Source: Brucella pecoris
GTDB taxonomy: Bacteria > Pseudomonadota > Alphaproteobacteria > Rhizobiales > Rhizobiaceae
Length of the DNA stretch: 64,000 nt
Reading direction: 5' to 3'
Assembly (NCBI RefSeq): GCF_006376675.1
Contig: NZ_VEWK01000001.1
Span: 496,001 to 560,000, forward strand
The notes beneath the pieces are model-generated. The model was not told the DNA's origin and searched no databases. It saw nothing but the letters and a program-made list of their open reading frames with translations. The position numbers and the translations under genes are program-made. Position 1 is the stretch's first letter; each line of letters opens with the position of its first letter. Below are positions 54,100-63,332 of the stretch, piece by piece.

Positions 54100-55142
54100 G
54101 TATGTCAGTGGCGCAAACTCTTCCAGTCGATACCATGCGTGCCGTTGAACTCGTCCGCACCGGGGGCCCGGATGTCCTGAATCTCGGTCAGGTGGCCGCG
54201 CCCAGGCTCTCACCCGGAAGCGTCATGATCGAGGTGCATGCCACCGCGCTCAATCATGCCGATCTGTTGCAGCGTCGGGGAACTTATGGCGGGGGCATTT
54301 CGCTCCCGACCATTCTCGGCATTGAATGCTCTGGTATCATCGTGGACATGGCATCCGACGTCAAAGGGTGGAATATCGGCGATAGAGTTTGCGCTCTGAT
54401 CAACGGCGGAGGTTATGCGGATCTGGTCTGCGTGCCCGCAAGCCTTGTGCTTCCGGTTCCTGCGAATATCGACCTGATCACGGCGGCGGCCTTGCCGGAA
54501 GCGGCTTGCACGGTCTGGTCCAACATTATCGATATCGCCCGGTTCGCGCCGGGAGATACGCTTCTTGTGCATGGAGGGGCGGGAGGTATCGGTAGTTTTG
54601 CCATTCAGGCCGGGCGAGCGCGCGGCGCGCGCATCTTTGCGACAGCGGGCGGTCACGAAAAAATGGAATATTGTCGGAGTATTGGTGCCAACCGTCCCAT
54701 CGATTACAGGAACGAAGACTTCGTTTCGGTTATCATGGACGAAACCGGCGGTCTTGGCGCGGATATTATTCTCGACAATATGGGCGGCCTCTATCTCGAG
54801 CGGAACATCGACGCAATGGCTCATGACGGGCGTATCGTCATGATCGGCCTTCAGGGAGGCCGTGAAGCCAACATTCATCTGGGCAAAATGATGGGCAAGC
54901 GCGGTTCGCTCTTCACCACATCATTGCGAGACCGTCCTGTCGAGGATAAGGCGCGTATCGTGTCAGGCGTCCTCAAGGATTTCTGGCCCGATGTCGAAAC
55001 CGGGCGTATCCGCCCCCTGATCGATCGGGAGTTTCCTCTTTCGGATGCAGCAGGTGCGCACAGCTACATGGAAAGCGGCCAGCATGTCGGGAAGATCGTT
55101 CTCAGGGTCAGAGGCGACGCCGACCGGAATGCGAAAGGTTAA
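54096..55142 (+). CDS. NADPH:quinone oxidoreductase-like (MDR superfamily) protein
   Basis: A 348-residue zinc-independent medium-chain dehydrogenase. It has NHADLLQRRGTYGG and GIECSGIIVD near the N-terminus and the cofactor motif GGAGGIGSFAIQAGRARGARI near 155; catalytic zinc ligands are absent. The start overlaps the binding-protein stop (ATGA at 54096); an ATG at 54102 is an alternative. It is odd to find it between the binding protein and the permease. It may reduce an enone or quinone derived from the substrate. Confidence 0.85.
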   Translation: MSMSVAQTLPVDTMRAVELVRTGGPDVLNLGQVAAPRLSPGSVMIEVHATALNHADLLQRRGTYGGGISLPTILGIECSGIIVDMASDVKGWNIGDRVCALINGGGYADLVCVPASLVLPVPANIDLITAAALPEAACTVWSNIIDIARFAPGDTLLVHGGAGGIGSFAIQAGRARGARIFATAGGHEKMEYCRSIGANRPIDYRNEDFVSVIMDETGGLGADIILDNMGGLYLERNIDAMAHDGRIVMIGLQGGREANIHLGKMMGKRGSLFTTSLRDRPVEDKARIVSGVLKDFWPDVETGRIRPLIDREFPLSDAAGAHSYMESGQHVGKIVLRVRGDADRNAKG

Positions 55143-55148
55143 ACAACA

Positions 55149-55994
55149 ATGACTGATAACGTTTATCAAATCAGCCATCTGGTCCATGTACCGCGACGCC
55201 ATTATGGCCGTCTTGTCGCGGCTGCGGTCGTGGTTCTCGCGCTTGCCGCAATCATCCATGCATTTGCCGTCGGACAGATTGAATGGAACTATGTGGGAGA
55301 ATTCCTCACCGTTCCGGCCATCATGACCGGGCTGTTGAACACCATCATCATGTCGGTTCTGGCCATGGCGCTGGGCATAGCACTCGGGATCGTGTTTGCC
55401 GTGATGCGCCTGTCGGACAATCCGGTACTTTCCTATGTCTCGATCGGCTATGTCTGGTTCTTCCGGGCGGTTCCAGCACTTCTGCAACTGCTGTTGTGGT
55501 TCAATCTGGCACTGGTTTTTCCCACTATGGGCATACCGGGCGTCTTTTCGGTCTCGACCGTTGAAATCATGACGCCTTTTGTGGCCACGCTCCTCGGTCT
55601 TGGCATCCAGCAAGGCGCATTTACTGCCGAAGTCGTCCGTGCCGGGCTGCTCTCCGTGGACAAGGGCCAGTATGAAGCCGCCCAGACCATCGGCATGACA
55701 CGCCTGAAATTGCTGCGCCGGATCATCATGCCACAAGCCATGCGTGTCATCGTGCCGCCGGTCGGTAATGAATTCATCGGCATGGTGAAACTCACCTCGC
55801 TCGCAAGTGTGATCCAGTATGCGGAAATCCTGCACAGCGCCCAGAACATCTACTACGCAAATTCCCGCGTTGTAGAACTCCTGATCGTTGCTGCGTTCTG
55901 GTACCTGATCGTCGTGACCATACTCAGTCTCATCCAGGGGCGTATCGAAAAATACTTCTCAAAGGGCGTCATGTCGCCGGGTGAATCGAAGTGA
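55149..55994 (+). CDS. Amino-acid ABC importer, permease
   Basis: A 281-residue HisM/GlnP-type permease with five membrane segments and the EAA loop [23 protein letters not shown]. An extra hydrophilic N-terminus of about 25 residues precedes the first segment. It follows the quinone oxidoreductase by 6 bp and forms the transporter with the downstream ATPase and the two binding proteins. Confidence 0.9.
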   Translation: MTDNVYQISHLVHVPRRHYGRLVAAAVVVLALAAIIHAFAVGQIEWNYVGEFLTVPAIMTGLLNTIIMSVLAMALGIALGIVFAVMRLSDNPVLSYVSIGYVWFFRAVPALLQLLLWFNLALVFPTMGIPGVFSVSTVEIMTPFVATLLGLGIQQGAFTAEVVRAGLLSVDKGQYEAAQTIGMTRLKLLRRIIMPQAMRVIVPPVGNEFIGMVKLTSLASVIQYAEILHSAQNIYYANSRVVELLIVAAFWYLIVVTILSLIQGRIEKYFSKGVMSPGESK

Positions 55995-56008
55995 CGGAGG
56001 TAATGGAC

Positions 56009-56824
56009 ATGGCAAATACTGTTTCAACTGACGTCGCAAAGCAAAATCTCTCGTCTCAGGGGCCACTGGTCGTGGCCGCAGATGTGCGCAAGAAATTCGG
56101 GACGCTCGAAGTTCTGAAAGGCGTGAGCCTCCAGATCGCCAAGGGCGAAGTTCTCTGCATCATTGGCCCTTCGGGGTCCGGCAAGAGCACGTTCCTGCGC
56201 TGCATAAATCAGCTCGAACACATGAATGGCGGCGCGATCTGGGTCGGCGGCGAGTTGATCGGCTATCGTCGCGAAGGCAATCACCTGCATGAACTGAGCG
56301 ATGCGGAGGTTGCCCACCAACGCCGCTCGATAGGCATGGTGTTTCAGCGCTTCAACCTTTTCCCGCATCTGACGGTGACCGAGAACATCGTCGAGGGTCC
56401 GATACAGGTGCTGCGGGAGAAACCTGACGTTGCCCGAAAACGCGCTCATGCACTTCTTGAACGGGTTGGGCTTTACGACAAGCGTGACGCTTATCCGGCC
56501 CAGTTGTCGGGTGGACAGCAACAGCGTGTCGCCATCGCCCGCGCGCTTGCCATGCAACCGACGCTGCTGCTGTTCGACGAGCCGACTTCGGCACTCGATC
56601 CGGAGCTGGTCGGGGAAGTTCTGCGTGTCATGAGCGATCTGGCACAAAGCGGGATGACGATGATCGTCGTAACCCACGAGCTTGGTTTTGCCCGTGAAGT
56701 TGCTGACCGTGTCGCCTTCATGGATCAGGGCGAAATCATCGAAATCGGTTCGCCTGAACAGGTTCTTACAAATCCGCAGCAGACGCGAACGCAGAACTTC
56801 ATCAAAGCCGTACACAAGAAGTAA
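56009..56824 (+). CDS. Amino-acid ABC importer, ATPase
   Basis: A 271-residue GlnQ/HisP-type ATPase with Walker [10 protein letters not shown], signature LSGGQQQR, Walker [14 protein letters not shown] and H-loop [11 protein letters not shown]. The ATG at 56009 is best: GGAGG lies 8 bases upstream, and the earlier ATG at 56003 or GTG at 55991 are poorly spaced. Acts with the permease upstream. Confidence 0.92.
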   Translation: MANTVSTDVAKQNLSSQGPLVVAADVRKKFGTLEVLKGVSLQIAKGEVLCIIGPSGSGKSTFLRCINQLEHMNGGAIWVGGELIGYRREGNHLHELSDAEVAHQRRSIGMVFQRFNLFPHLTVTENIVEGPIQVLREKPDVARKRAHALLERVGLYDKRDAYPAQLSGGQQQRVAIARALAMQPTLLLFDEPTSALDPELVGEVLRVMSDLAQSGMTMIVVTHELGFAREVADRVAFMDQGEIIEIGSPEQVLTNPQQTRTQNFIKAVHKK

Positions 56825-56854
56825 CACCGGACTTACACAACAGGGGATAAGGAC

Positions 56855-57691
56855 ATGATCAAGAGCAAGCTTGCACTTTCCGTTCTCGCCTTGATGGCAG
56901 CAAGCCACGCCGCGACGGGACAGGAGCTGCCGGAGCGAATTGCGGCAAAGAAAGAAATCGTTATCGCCAATGTCCCGAACTATCCGCCACTCGAATTCAA
57001 GGATCCGAAAACGGGTACCCTGACGGGTCTTGATATCGATCTGGGCAATGCCATCGGTGCAAAACTTGGCGTCGCCGTCAAATGGGAAGAGATCAGCTTC
57101 GAGCAGTTGGTCAGCGCGCTCAATACCGGGCGCGCAGATATGATCATCTCCGGCATGACAGATATGCCGGGACGCCGGGAAACACTGGATTTCGTTGATT
57201 ACCTCGCTTCGGGTGCCCAGTTCTACACCACGGCCGACCGGGCAGAACAATACAAAACACCGGCAGATTTCTGCGGCAAGACAGTTGGAGCCAGCCGACG
57301 CACTTCATTCCCGAAGGAAATGGAAGCCTGGAGCAAGGAAACTTGTGAAAAGAACGGCAAGCCAGCTCTGAAGATCGTTGGCACGGAAGGGTCGGCCGAT
57401 GCCCGTACCCAGCTACGCCAGAAACGTCTCGACGCAGCCGTGCAGGGAAGCGAAACGCTCCCATATCTTCTGAATCTGGAGCCGGACACTTACACCATCG
57501 TCGGCGAGCCATTCACGACCGTGCATCAGGGGATTGCCATCAGCAAGAAGGACGAGCAACTGCGCGATCTCATTGCCAAGGCGCTCAAGGACATGATTGC
57601 CGATGGTTCCTACGACGCTGTTCTCAAGAAATGGGAACTGCAGTCTGCCGGTGTCAAGACGGTCAAGATCAATGAAGAGCCGGTGAAATAG
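56855..57691 (+). CDS. Amino-acid ABC importer, periplasmic binding protein 2
   Basis: A 278-residue SBP_bac_3 protein, clearly paralogous to the one at 53248 (shared GxxxxFEQLxxxL region and the cysteine pair in DFCGKTVG and ETCEKNG). Signal sequence MIKSKLALSVLALMAASHAATG. Two binding proteins with one permease/ATPase suggest two related ligands, for example stereoisomers or the parent compound and a product. Confidence 0.88.
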   Translation: MIKSKLALSVLALMAASHAATGQELPERIAAKKEIVIANVPNYPPLEFKDPKTGTLTGLDIDLGNAIGAKLGVAVKWEEISFEQLVSALNTGRADMIISGMTDMPGRRETLDFVDYLASGAQFYTTADRAEQYKTPADFCGKTVGASRRTSFPKEMEAWSKETCEKNGKPALKIVGTEGSADARTQLRQKRLDAAVQGSETLPYLLNLEPDTYTIVGEPFTTVHQGIAISKKDEQLRDLIAKALKDMIADGSYDAVLKKWELQSAGVKTVKINEEPVK

Positions 57692-57741
57692 CAGTCGGGA
57701 TTGCAACCGGCCTGCACAATATCAGCAGCAATAAAATGACA

Positions 57742-57771
57742 GGTCGGTTCCGCTTCAACGCGGCACCGACC
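57742..57771 (+). promoter_or_regulatory. Intergenic hairpin upstream of the deacetylase genes
   Basis: GGTCGGT (57742-57748) pairs with ACCGACC (57765-57771); an inner CGC/GCG stem continues it. No T-run follows. It divides the transport genes from the enzyme genes of the operon and may tune their ratio. Confidence 0.45.
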
Positions 57772-57789
57772 CGGTGAAAATTTGCTAAA

Positions 57790-58692
57790 ATGGCGGAGGT
57801 GAAGGTGGAAGATTTGGGTGTTAGGGGACGTTGTCCCGGTTCGCCGAAGTGGCCGACCGGCAAGCGTTCGGCGGTGGCACTTGCCTTCGATCTGGATGGT
57901 CCGACCGGTGGCGCTATGCTCGATGGCAGTCTGCTTGACAATCTGCGCTACTTTACCGAAGGCTCTTACGGGCCATGGCGTGCGTTGCCGCGCCTGCTGG
58001 ATCTGTTGGCCGAATATGATCTGGTTGCTACTTTCTTCACCCCCACATGGGTTGTGGAACAGTGGCCCGAGCGCTGCGAGGCTATCCTGAAAGCCGGTCA
58101 CGAGATGGCTTATCATGGCCATTACCACGAAGTGTTTATCGACCGGACGCCTGCGGAACAGCTCGCTATCATGCAGCGTTCCGCTCAGGTTTTTGAAAGC
58201 CGTCTCGGCATCAAGCCGGTTGGATTTCGCACGCCCTCCGGCGATTGGAGCCCGCATACCGCAACGATCCTCAAGGAATTCGGCGTCCTTTATTCCAGCT
58301 CGATGCGAGGCGACGATCGGCCTTATTTTCATCCTGGTCCGGACGGAGAACCAGGATTGGTGGAGATTCCGGGCCGCTGGGATATCGACGATTACACAGC
58401 GCTTGCCTATTTCGAAGAGCCTGATTTTCCAACCGGTCACGACCGCATAGCGGATTTCCGCACTGTGGAAGCTAACTGGCGTGCCGAGTTCGAGGGCTTT
58501 CACCGTGATGGCCTGTGCTGGACGACAATCCTGCATCCAAAAGTCTCGGCAAAACTGGGCAGGCTCAGCATTCTGGAGGGACTGTTCGAGGCAATCCGCG
58601 CTCACGACGATGTCTGGGTCGCGCGTGGCCGAGAGATCGCACAATGGTGGATAGACCAGAATGCGTCATGCGGTGAAGGAGAAACACGATGA
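57790..58692 (+). CDS. Polysaccharide-deacetylase-family hydrolase 1
   Basis: A 300-residue NodB-fold protein resembling Helicobacter PgdA and PuuE-type amidohydrolases. The first motif is ALAFDLDGPTGG, the zinc motif AYHGHYHEVF supplies His-x-x-x-His, and FRTPSGDWSP holds the substrate arginine. It should hydrolyse an amide or cyclic imide. No signal peptide is seen, so it is cytoplasmic. The ATG at 57790 lacks a ribosome site; a TTG at 57814 after AAGGTGG is an alternative. Confidence 0.82.
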   Translation: MAEVKVEDLGVRGRCPGSPKWPTGKRSAVALAFDLDGPTGGAMLDGSLLDNLRYFTEGSYGPWRALPRLLDLLAEYDLVATFFTPTWVVEQWPERCEAILKAGHEMAYHGHYHEVFIDRTPAEQLAIMQRSAQVFESRLGIKPVGFRTPSGDWSPHTATILKEFGVLYSSSMRGDDRPYFHPGPDGEPGLVEIPGRWDIDDYTALAYFEEPDFPTGHDRIADFRTVEANWRAEFEGFHRDGLCWTTILHPKVSAKLGRLSILEGLFEAIRAHDDVWVARGREIAQWWIDQNASCGEGETR

Positions 58693-59573
58693 TCCCGACC
58701 TTCCCGTGGCCGCATGGCAAGCGTTGTGCCGTAGCGGTTACCGTACTGTTCGATGACGGGCTTGATGCCATTGCCCGCGCGCCGGATCTGGCAGAACGGG
58801 CCAAGAGTTTTTCTGTCTGGGAATATGGCGCGGCGCGCGGTGTTGACCGCCTGTGCGCGCTTTTCGACAATCTCGGTGTGAAGACCACATGGTTCGTTCC
58901 GGGAGAGGTTTCGATGAAGCATCGCGACGCCGTGGCGACTGTGGCCGGAGCAGGTCATGAAATTGCAGCGCGCGGTGTGGCATTCGAGGATTTTTCCACG
59001 CTCGGGCATGAGGCGCAAAAGAATGTTCTTTTGCGTTCTGCTGACATACTCGCTGAGGTGACGGGACGGCGTCCGAACGGCTTCCGCCTGCCGCGAGGCT
59101 TGTGGCCGCGCCATTTCGACCAGGTGCTGAAAGAGGCAGGTTTCGACTGGTCAGCTTCGCTCAACGGTGACGACGCGCCTTATGTCCATCCTTCGTCTCT
59201 GGTTGAGATTCCGGTTCATGTTGAACTTGAGGATCGGCCTTATTTCCAGTTCAATTTCGCCCCCGCTTTTCCAAAAGGGCTGGGTCGCATCGCCTCCTAT
59301 GAGGGCGTGCTGCACAACTGGAAGGCGGAATTCGACGCTTACCGCCAATATGGACGCTGTTATGTGCTGCAAGTACGGCCCGAAATGATCGGAACACCGG
59401 GACGTATTTTCATCCTCGAACAGCTTCTGCAACACATACTTCAACATGACGATGTATGGCTCGCCACCGGCGGCGAGATTGCCGCCTGGACAGCAGAGCA
59501 GGCAGGGCCGCTCGAAACCCGGCATCCTCTAAACATCTTCGAACATTATCGTAAGGAACAGGGCCGTGACTGA
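58689..59573 (+). CDS. Polysaccharide-deacetylase-fold protein 2, zinc histidines missing
   Basis: A 294-residue paralogue of the preceding gene, with an ATGA overlap. It keeps the first motif VLFDDGLD and the FRLPRGLWPR region, but the zinc segment reads GHEIAARGVAFEDF, where active relatives have His-x-x-x-His. Both zinc histidines are replaced (Arg and Phe). It may be an inactive partner forming a heteromer with protein 1, or use another mechanism. Confidence 0.8.
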   Translation: MIPTFPWPHGKRCAVAVTVLFDDGLDAIARAPDLAERAKSFSVWEYGAARGVDRLCALFDNLGVKTTWFVPGEVSMKHRDAVATVAGAGHEIAARGVAFEDFSTLGHEAQKNVLLRSADILAEVTGRRPNGFRLPRGLWPRHFDQVLKEAGFDWSASLNGDDAPYVHPSSLVEIPVHVELEDRPYFQFNFAPAFPKGLGRIASYEGVLHNWKAEFDAYRQYGRCYVLQVRPEMIGTPGRIFILEQLLQHILQHDDVWLATGGEIAAWTAEQAGPLETRHPLNIFEHYRKEQGRD

Positions 59574-60948
59574 CCACCCGTCCATGACGCTGGCGCGGAA
59601 TGTCGCGGCTATGCGCTTTGCCGACTTTCCGGCAGCGACGATTCATAAGGCAAAAATCCATATCCTCGATACGCTGGGGGCGGCGATCGCTGGTATTACC
59701 TCTCTTGAGGCCCAGACGGTGCTGCAAGCCTTTGGTCCCGTTCATGGCGGTGGAACCGGTCCAGCGCCGGTCTGGGGCACGACGACGATGCTCGACAGCC
59801 GCACCGCGAGCTTCGTCAACGGTGTCTCGGCACACGCGTTTGAACTCGATGACAGCGGTGGTTGCGACCATTCGGGCGCTGTCGTGATGCCAGCGGTAAT
59901 CGCAGCATTGGGCGAGGTTCGCGGTACAGTCACAGGGCAGGATTTTCTGACCGCAGTTCTCGCCGGATACGAAGTCGGGCGGCGAATGTTGGAAGCCAGC
60001 GGCGGCTACGAAACCCATAACGAGCTGGGCTGGCATTCCACCGGCACTTGCGGGGCTTTCGCTGCAGCGGCTGCCGCGAGTACACTTTTCGGCCTGGATG
60101 CCGACCGGCACGCCTCGGCACTGGGCATCGCCAGTTCATATGCGGGCGGTACATGGGCGTTCATCCACGATGGTAGCCAGACCAAGAAACTGCATGCTGG
60201 TCGTGCCGCTGAAGGCGGATTCGTCGCCGCAAAGCTCGCTGCTTCCGGGTTCGATGGTCCGCTTTCGGTACTGGACGCCACAGGTTGGGGTAATTTCTTT
60301 ACGACCTTCTGTCGCGGCGAAGCCAGGCCGGATCTGCTCAATGCTGATTTTGGACAGTTCTGGCGTGTCAACCGTTGCTCCATAAAGCCCTATGCAACAT
60401 GCCGTGGCACCCATTCGGCTATCGACGCTATCGATAAGATTTTGACTGAACGCGGTCTTGCACCGCAGGATATCGCTCGTATTGATGTGGCGATGAGCGA
60501 GTTTCAGGCAGGCATGTGCGGCGGCAAGATCATCGCCAGCCGCGCTGACGCGCAAATGAGCCTGGCTTATGCCGTTGCTGCGCGGCTCCAATATGGCAAG
60601 GTCGGGCTTGATGAGCTCGAACGGGAGGCATGGTCTGCTCCAGCGATAGAGCATTGGCTTGCACTCACCAATGTCGGAATTGATACCGCAATGGCTGCCA
60701 ATGCAGAACCCACAATCGCGGCGACGCTGCACGATGATCGCATGTTCAGCGAAACGGTCGAGTTTCCACTGGGAGGCATGGCCAATCCGATGAGCGACGC
60801 CGCGATCATAGCCAAGTTCGAGGCGCTTGCCGGGCGTGTTTTGCCGGGGGAACGTTGCCGCGCGCTTTGTGATTTTGTCATGAACCTCGACATGGCTCCC
60901 GATGCTCGACACCTGCCGGTCCTTCTCGCCTTGCCAGCGGGATCCTGA
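59566..60948 (+). CDS. MmgE/PrpD-family protein (possible epimerase or lyase)
   Basis: A 460-residue MmgE/PrpD protein with the family N-terminus KIHILDTLGAAIAG, HAFELDDSGGCDHSGAV, and KPYATCRGTHSAIDA. The family includes 2-methylcitrate dehydratase, cis-aconitate decarboxylase and iminodisuccinate epimerase. With a lyase of the ASL branch in the operon, an epimerase for a succinyl-amine substrate is my preferred reading. The GTG at 59566 overlaps the preceding stop by 8 bases; the next ATG is at 59584 without a ribosome site. Confidence 0.82.
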   Translation: MTDHPSMTLARNVAAMRFADFPAATIHKAKIHILDTLGAAIAGITSLEAQTVLQAFGPVHGGGTGPAPVWGTTTMLDSRTASFVNGVSAHAFELDDSGGCDHSGAVVMPAVIAALGEVRGTVTGQDFLTAVLAGYEVGRRMLEASGGYETHNELGWHSTGTCGAFAAAAAASTLFGLDADRHASALGIASSYAGGTWAFIHDGSQTKKLHAGRAAEGGFVAAKLAASGFDGPLSVLDATGWGNFFTTFCRGEARPDLLNADFGQFWRVNRCSIKPYATCRGTHSAIDAIDKILTERGLAPQDIARIDVAMSEFQAGMCGGKIIASRADAQMSLAYAVAARLQYGKVGLDELEREAWSAPAIEHWLALTNVGIDTAMAANAEPTIAATLHDDRMFSETVEFPLGGMANPMSDAAIIAKFEALAGRVLPGERCRALCDFVMNLDMAPDARHLPVLLALPAGS

Positions 60949-60986
60949 CCCCGTCTGCGCCTTTCTCCAGACCAGAGACAAGCCAA

Positions 60987-62171
60987 ATGAATATTCAGTA
61001 TGCATCCCGTATGGACGGCATCAAGCCGTCGGCTATCCGCAGCTTGAATACAAATCCCGAGATGATTTTCTTCGGTGGGGGATATCCCGATGGGGATGTT
61101 TTTCCGTTCGATGCGATCAAGACCGCCTTCGACGCGGCGATAGTAAATTCTGGCCGCGAGGCGCTGCAATATTCTTTTTCTGTCGGTTTGCCGAAGCTGC
61201 GCCAGCAGATCGCGGACCGCATGAAACAGGAACACATCCATTGCACAATGGACAACGTCCTTATCCTGCAGGGCGCACAGCAGGGGCTCGACCTTGTGGC
61301 ACGTCTGCTGATCGACAAGGGCGATGTCATCATTACTGAGGCCCCGACATTTCTGGGCGCGCTTGGTGCGTTCGCGGCCTGCGAACCGCAATACGAAACC
61401 GTTCCGGTGGATGATGACGGCCTCGACACGGACGCTTTGGAAGCCCTTTTGATGCGCCAGCCTCGTGCAAAGCTGCTTTATACAATCCCAGATTATCACA
61501 ACCCGACTGGCGTCACCATGAGTCTGGAACGGAGAAAGGCCCTGATCCGGCTCGCGAACAAATACGGACTGATCATTTTGGAGGACACACCCTATCGCGA
61601 GGTGCATTTCGATGCGCCACCGCCGGTCCCGTTGAAAAGTCTGGATGAGGAGGGGCGCGTCATTTATCTGGGCAGCTTCTCGAAGATATTGTCCCCTGGA
61701 CTGCGGCTCGGCTGGACTGTCGCTTCCGAAGAGATCATTCATAAACTCACGCTGCTCAAGCTTGGCGCCGATACCCAGTGCAGCACCTTGAATATGACCG
61801 CGATTTCCAATCTTCTGGAAACCTATGATCTGGAGAAGCACATCGGAACCATCAGGAAACACTATAGGCACAAAAAGGATGTCATGCTTGATGCACTGCG
61901 TAACGAACTGCCTCAGAGCATTCGTTTCACCGATCCTGCCGGTGGTCTGTTCACCTGGCTGACGTTCCCTGACGGTTTTGATGCACGAAAATTTCTGATC
62001 GACTGCGCAATCCCGAAATTCGAGGTTGGCTATGTTCCGGGCGACCCGTTTTATGCAAAGGATCCCGAGATCAATCATGCACGGGTCAGCTTTTCCTCGG
62101 TGCCGCTGGGGAACATCGAACCGGGTATCGCGCGTCTGGGGGAAGCACTGCGGAATTATGCCGCCGGATAG
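60987..62171 (+). CDS. PLP-dependent aminotransferase (2-aminoadipate/LysN-like)
   Basis: A 394-residue fold-type I aminotransferase of the MocR/LysN-like branch without a DNA-binding domain. Motifs are FFGGGYPDGDVFP near 28, PDYHNPTG, EDTPYREVHF and the Schiff-base Lys233 in GSFSKILSPGLRLGW. It ends the enzyme set of the operon and would transaminate the amino acid freed by the lyase. It follows the MmgE/PrpD gene by 38 bp. Confidence 0.87.
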   Translation: MNIQYASRMDGIKPSAIRSLNTNPEMIFFGGGYPDGDVFPFDAIKTAFDAAIVNSGREALQYSFSVGLPKLRQQIADRMKQEHIHCTMDNVLILQGAQQGLDLVARLLIDKGDVIITEAPTFLGALGAFAACEPQYETVPVDDDGLDTDALEALLMRQPRAKLLYTIPDYHNPTGVTMSLERRKALIRLANKYGLIILEDTPYREVHFDAPPPVPLKSLDEEGRVIYLGSFSKILSPGLRLGWTVASEEIIHKLTLLKLGADTQCSTLNMTAISNLLETYDLEKHIGTIRKHYRHKKDVMLDALRNELPQSIRFTDPAGGLFTWLTFPDGFDARKFLIDCAIPKFEVGYVPGDPFYAKDPEINHARVSFSSVPLGNIEPGIARLGEALRNYAAG

Positions 62172-62244
62172 CATAGCATTGCCAGTATATCGAAGGTCAG
62201 ATAGGAGAAGTGACGAGTTGGGGGAAGGTTTTTGTTTCCCGATT

Positions 62245-62393
62245 CTAAGAGCCAGTTCCAAAAGTCGCCCTGTGTGGCTACAAATGGCAATTTTCTGCGT
62301 TCCGGTGCTCATGTACGTTAAGTACATTGCGCTCCGGTACTCGAAAATCACCATTTTCGCACACACATGTCGCTTTTTGATTCAGGCTCTAAG
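62245..62393. repeat. 149-bp palindromic repeat of a second type
   Basis: Ends are CTAAGAGCC and GGCTCTAAG; the arms are imperfect over about 23 bases. The centre is ATGTAC-GTTAA-GTACAT, and TGTGTGGC/ACACACATG lie between. It differs from the CTAGAGC family, occurs once here, and separates the aminotransferase from the exporter gene. Confidence 0.6.
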
Positions 62394-62423
62394 TCGTAAT
62401 CCACGGATTTGCTGAGGGGCTTC

Positions 62424-63314
62424 ATGCCTATTTATGAGCTGGCGGCACTGGGGGCTGCTATCTGCTGGGCGCTCACGGGCCTCATCTCGGCTGGACCTGC
62501 TGGCCATTTGGGCGCACTGACCTTCAATCAGGTGCGCCAGATCTTCGTAAGCTGCCTGCTTATTGTCTATGTGATCGCAACCGGAACGTGGCAACAGATC
62601 CATTCCGGCAATGCTTTTCCGCTCATCCTGTCTGGCTTTATCGGCATCTTCCTGGGGGACACGATCCTCTTCGTGACTTTGAACCGGCTAGGGCCACGCC
62701 GATCCGGAATTCTTTTTGCAATGAATGCTCCCATTGCTGCCGTTCTCGGGTGGGTCGTGCTCGGTGAAAAACTTACGACTTCGGTTGTAGCCGGCATTAC
62801 CCTCACCATTCTGGGTGTTTGCCTGGCGATATTCTTCAACAACCGTCGAACCCAGCTTCATCCCTGGGAGACGGTAAAAGGCTCCCTGATTGTCGGCTTA
62901 TTGTTCGGTTTGCTTGCCGCACTTGGGCAAGCAGTCGGATCAATCATCGTGCGGCCGGTAATGGCAACCGGTATCGATCCGTTTCTGGCCTCGCTGCTGC
63001 GTGTCGGAACGGCGGCCTGCTGCCTCAGCTTCGTCTCGATGTTTCCCGTCGCAGCCTTTCGTCCACGCAACCCGCTGACGTGGCGGGTGACCTGCCTGAC
63101 AGCGCTCTCAGGCTTTCTGTCGCTTGCCATGGGAATGACGCTGCTGCTCTTTGCCTTGTCAGGTGGGGAGACAGGCGTGGTCTCAACGATATCCGCGACA
63201 ACGCCAGTCATCATCCTTCCGCTATTGTGGTTGCGAACCGGGCAACGTCCTGCAGCCGGAGCATGGTTAGGGGCCTTGTTCGTGGTCGCTGGCCTGGCGT
63301 TCATCATGTACTGA
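62424..63314 (+). CDS. EamA/DMT-family transporter
   Basis: A 296-residue drug/metabolite transporter with about ten membrane segments and two EamA halves (NRLGPRRSGILFAMNAPIAAVLGW and VSTISATTPVIILPL near the ends of each half). Exporter of an amino acid or metabolite is typical. Start ATG 62424 with GAGGGG upstream; an earlier TTG is less likely. It follows the palindromic repeat and may be a separate unit. Confidence 0.85.
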   Translation: MPIYELAALGAAICWALTGLISAGPAGHLGALTFNQVRQIFVSCLLIVYVIATGTWQQIHSGNAFPLILSGFIGIFLGDTILFVTLNRLGPRRSGILFAMNAPIAAVLGWVVLGEKLTTSVVAGITLTILGVCLAIFFNNRRTQLHPWETVKGSLIVGLLFGLLAALGQAVGSIIVRPVMATGIDPFLASLLRVGTAACCLSFVSMFPVAAFRPRNPLTWRVTCLTALSGFLSLAMGMTLLLFALSGGETGVVSTISATTPVIILPLLWLRTGQRPAAGAWLGALFVVAGLAFIMY

Positions 63315-63332
63315 TAGTTCAGTCAGATACCG

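Noticed and set aside
60567..62366. Nearly 600-codon minus-strand frame opposite the MmgE/PrpD and aminotransferase genes
   Set aside because: It crosses two well-supported genes and an intergenic gap and has no family likeness.
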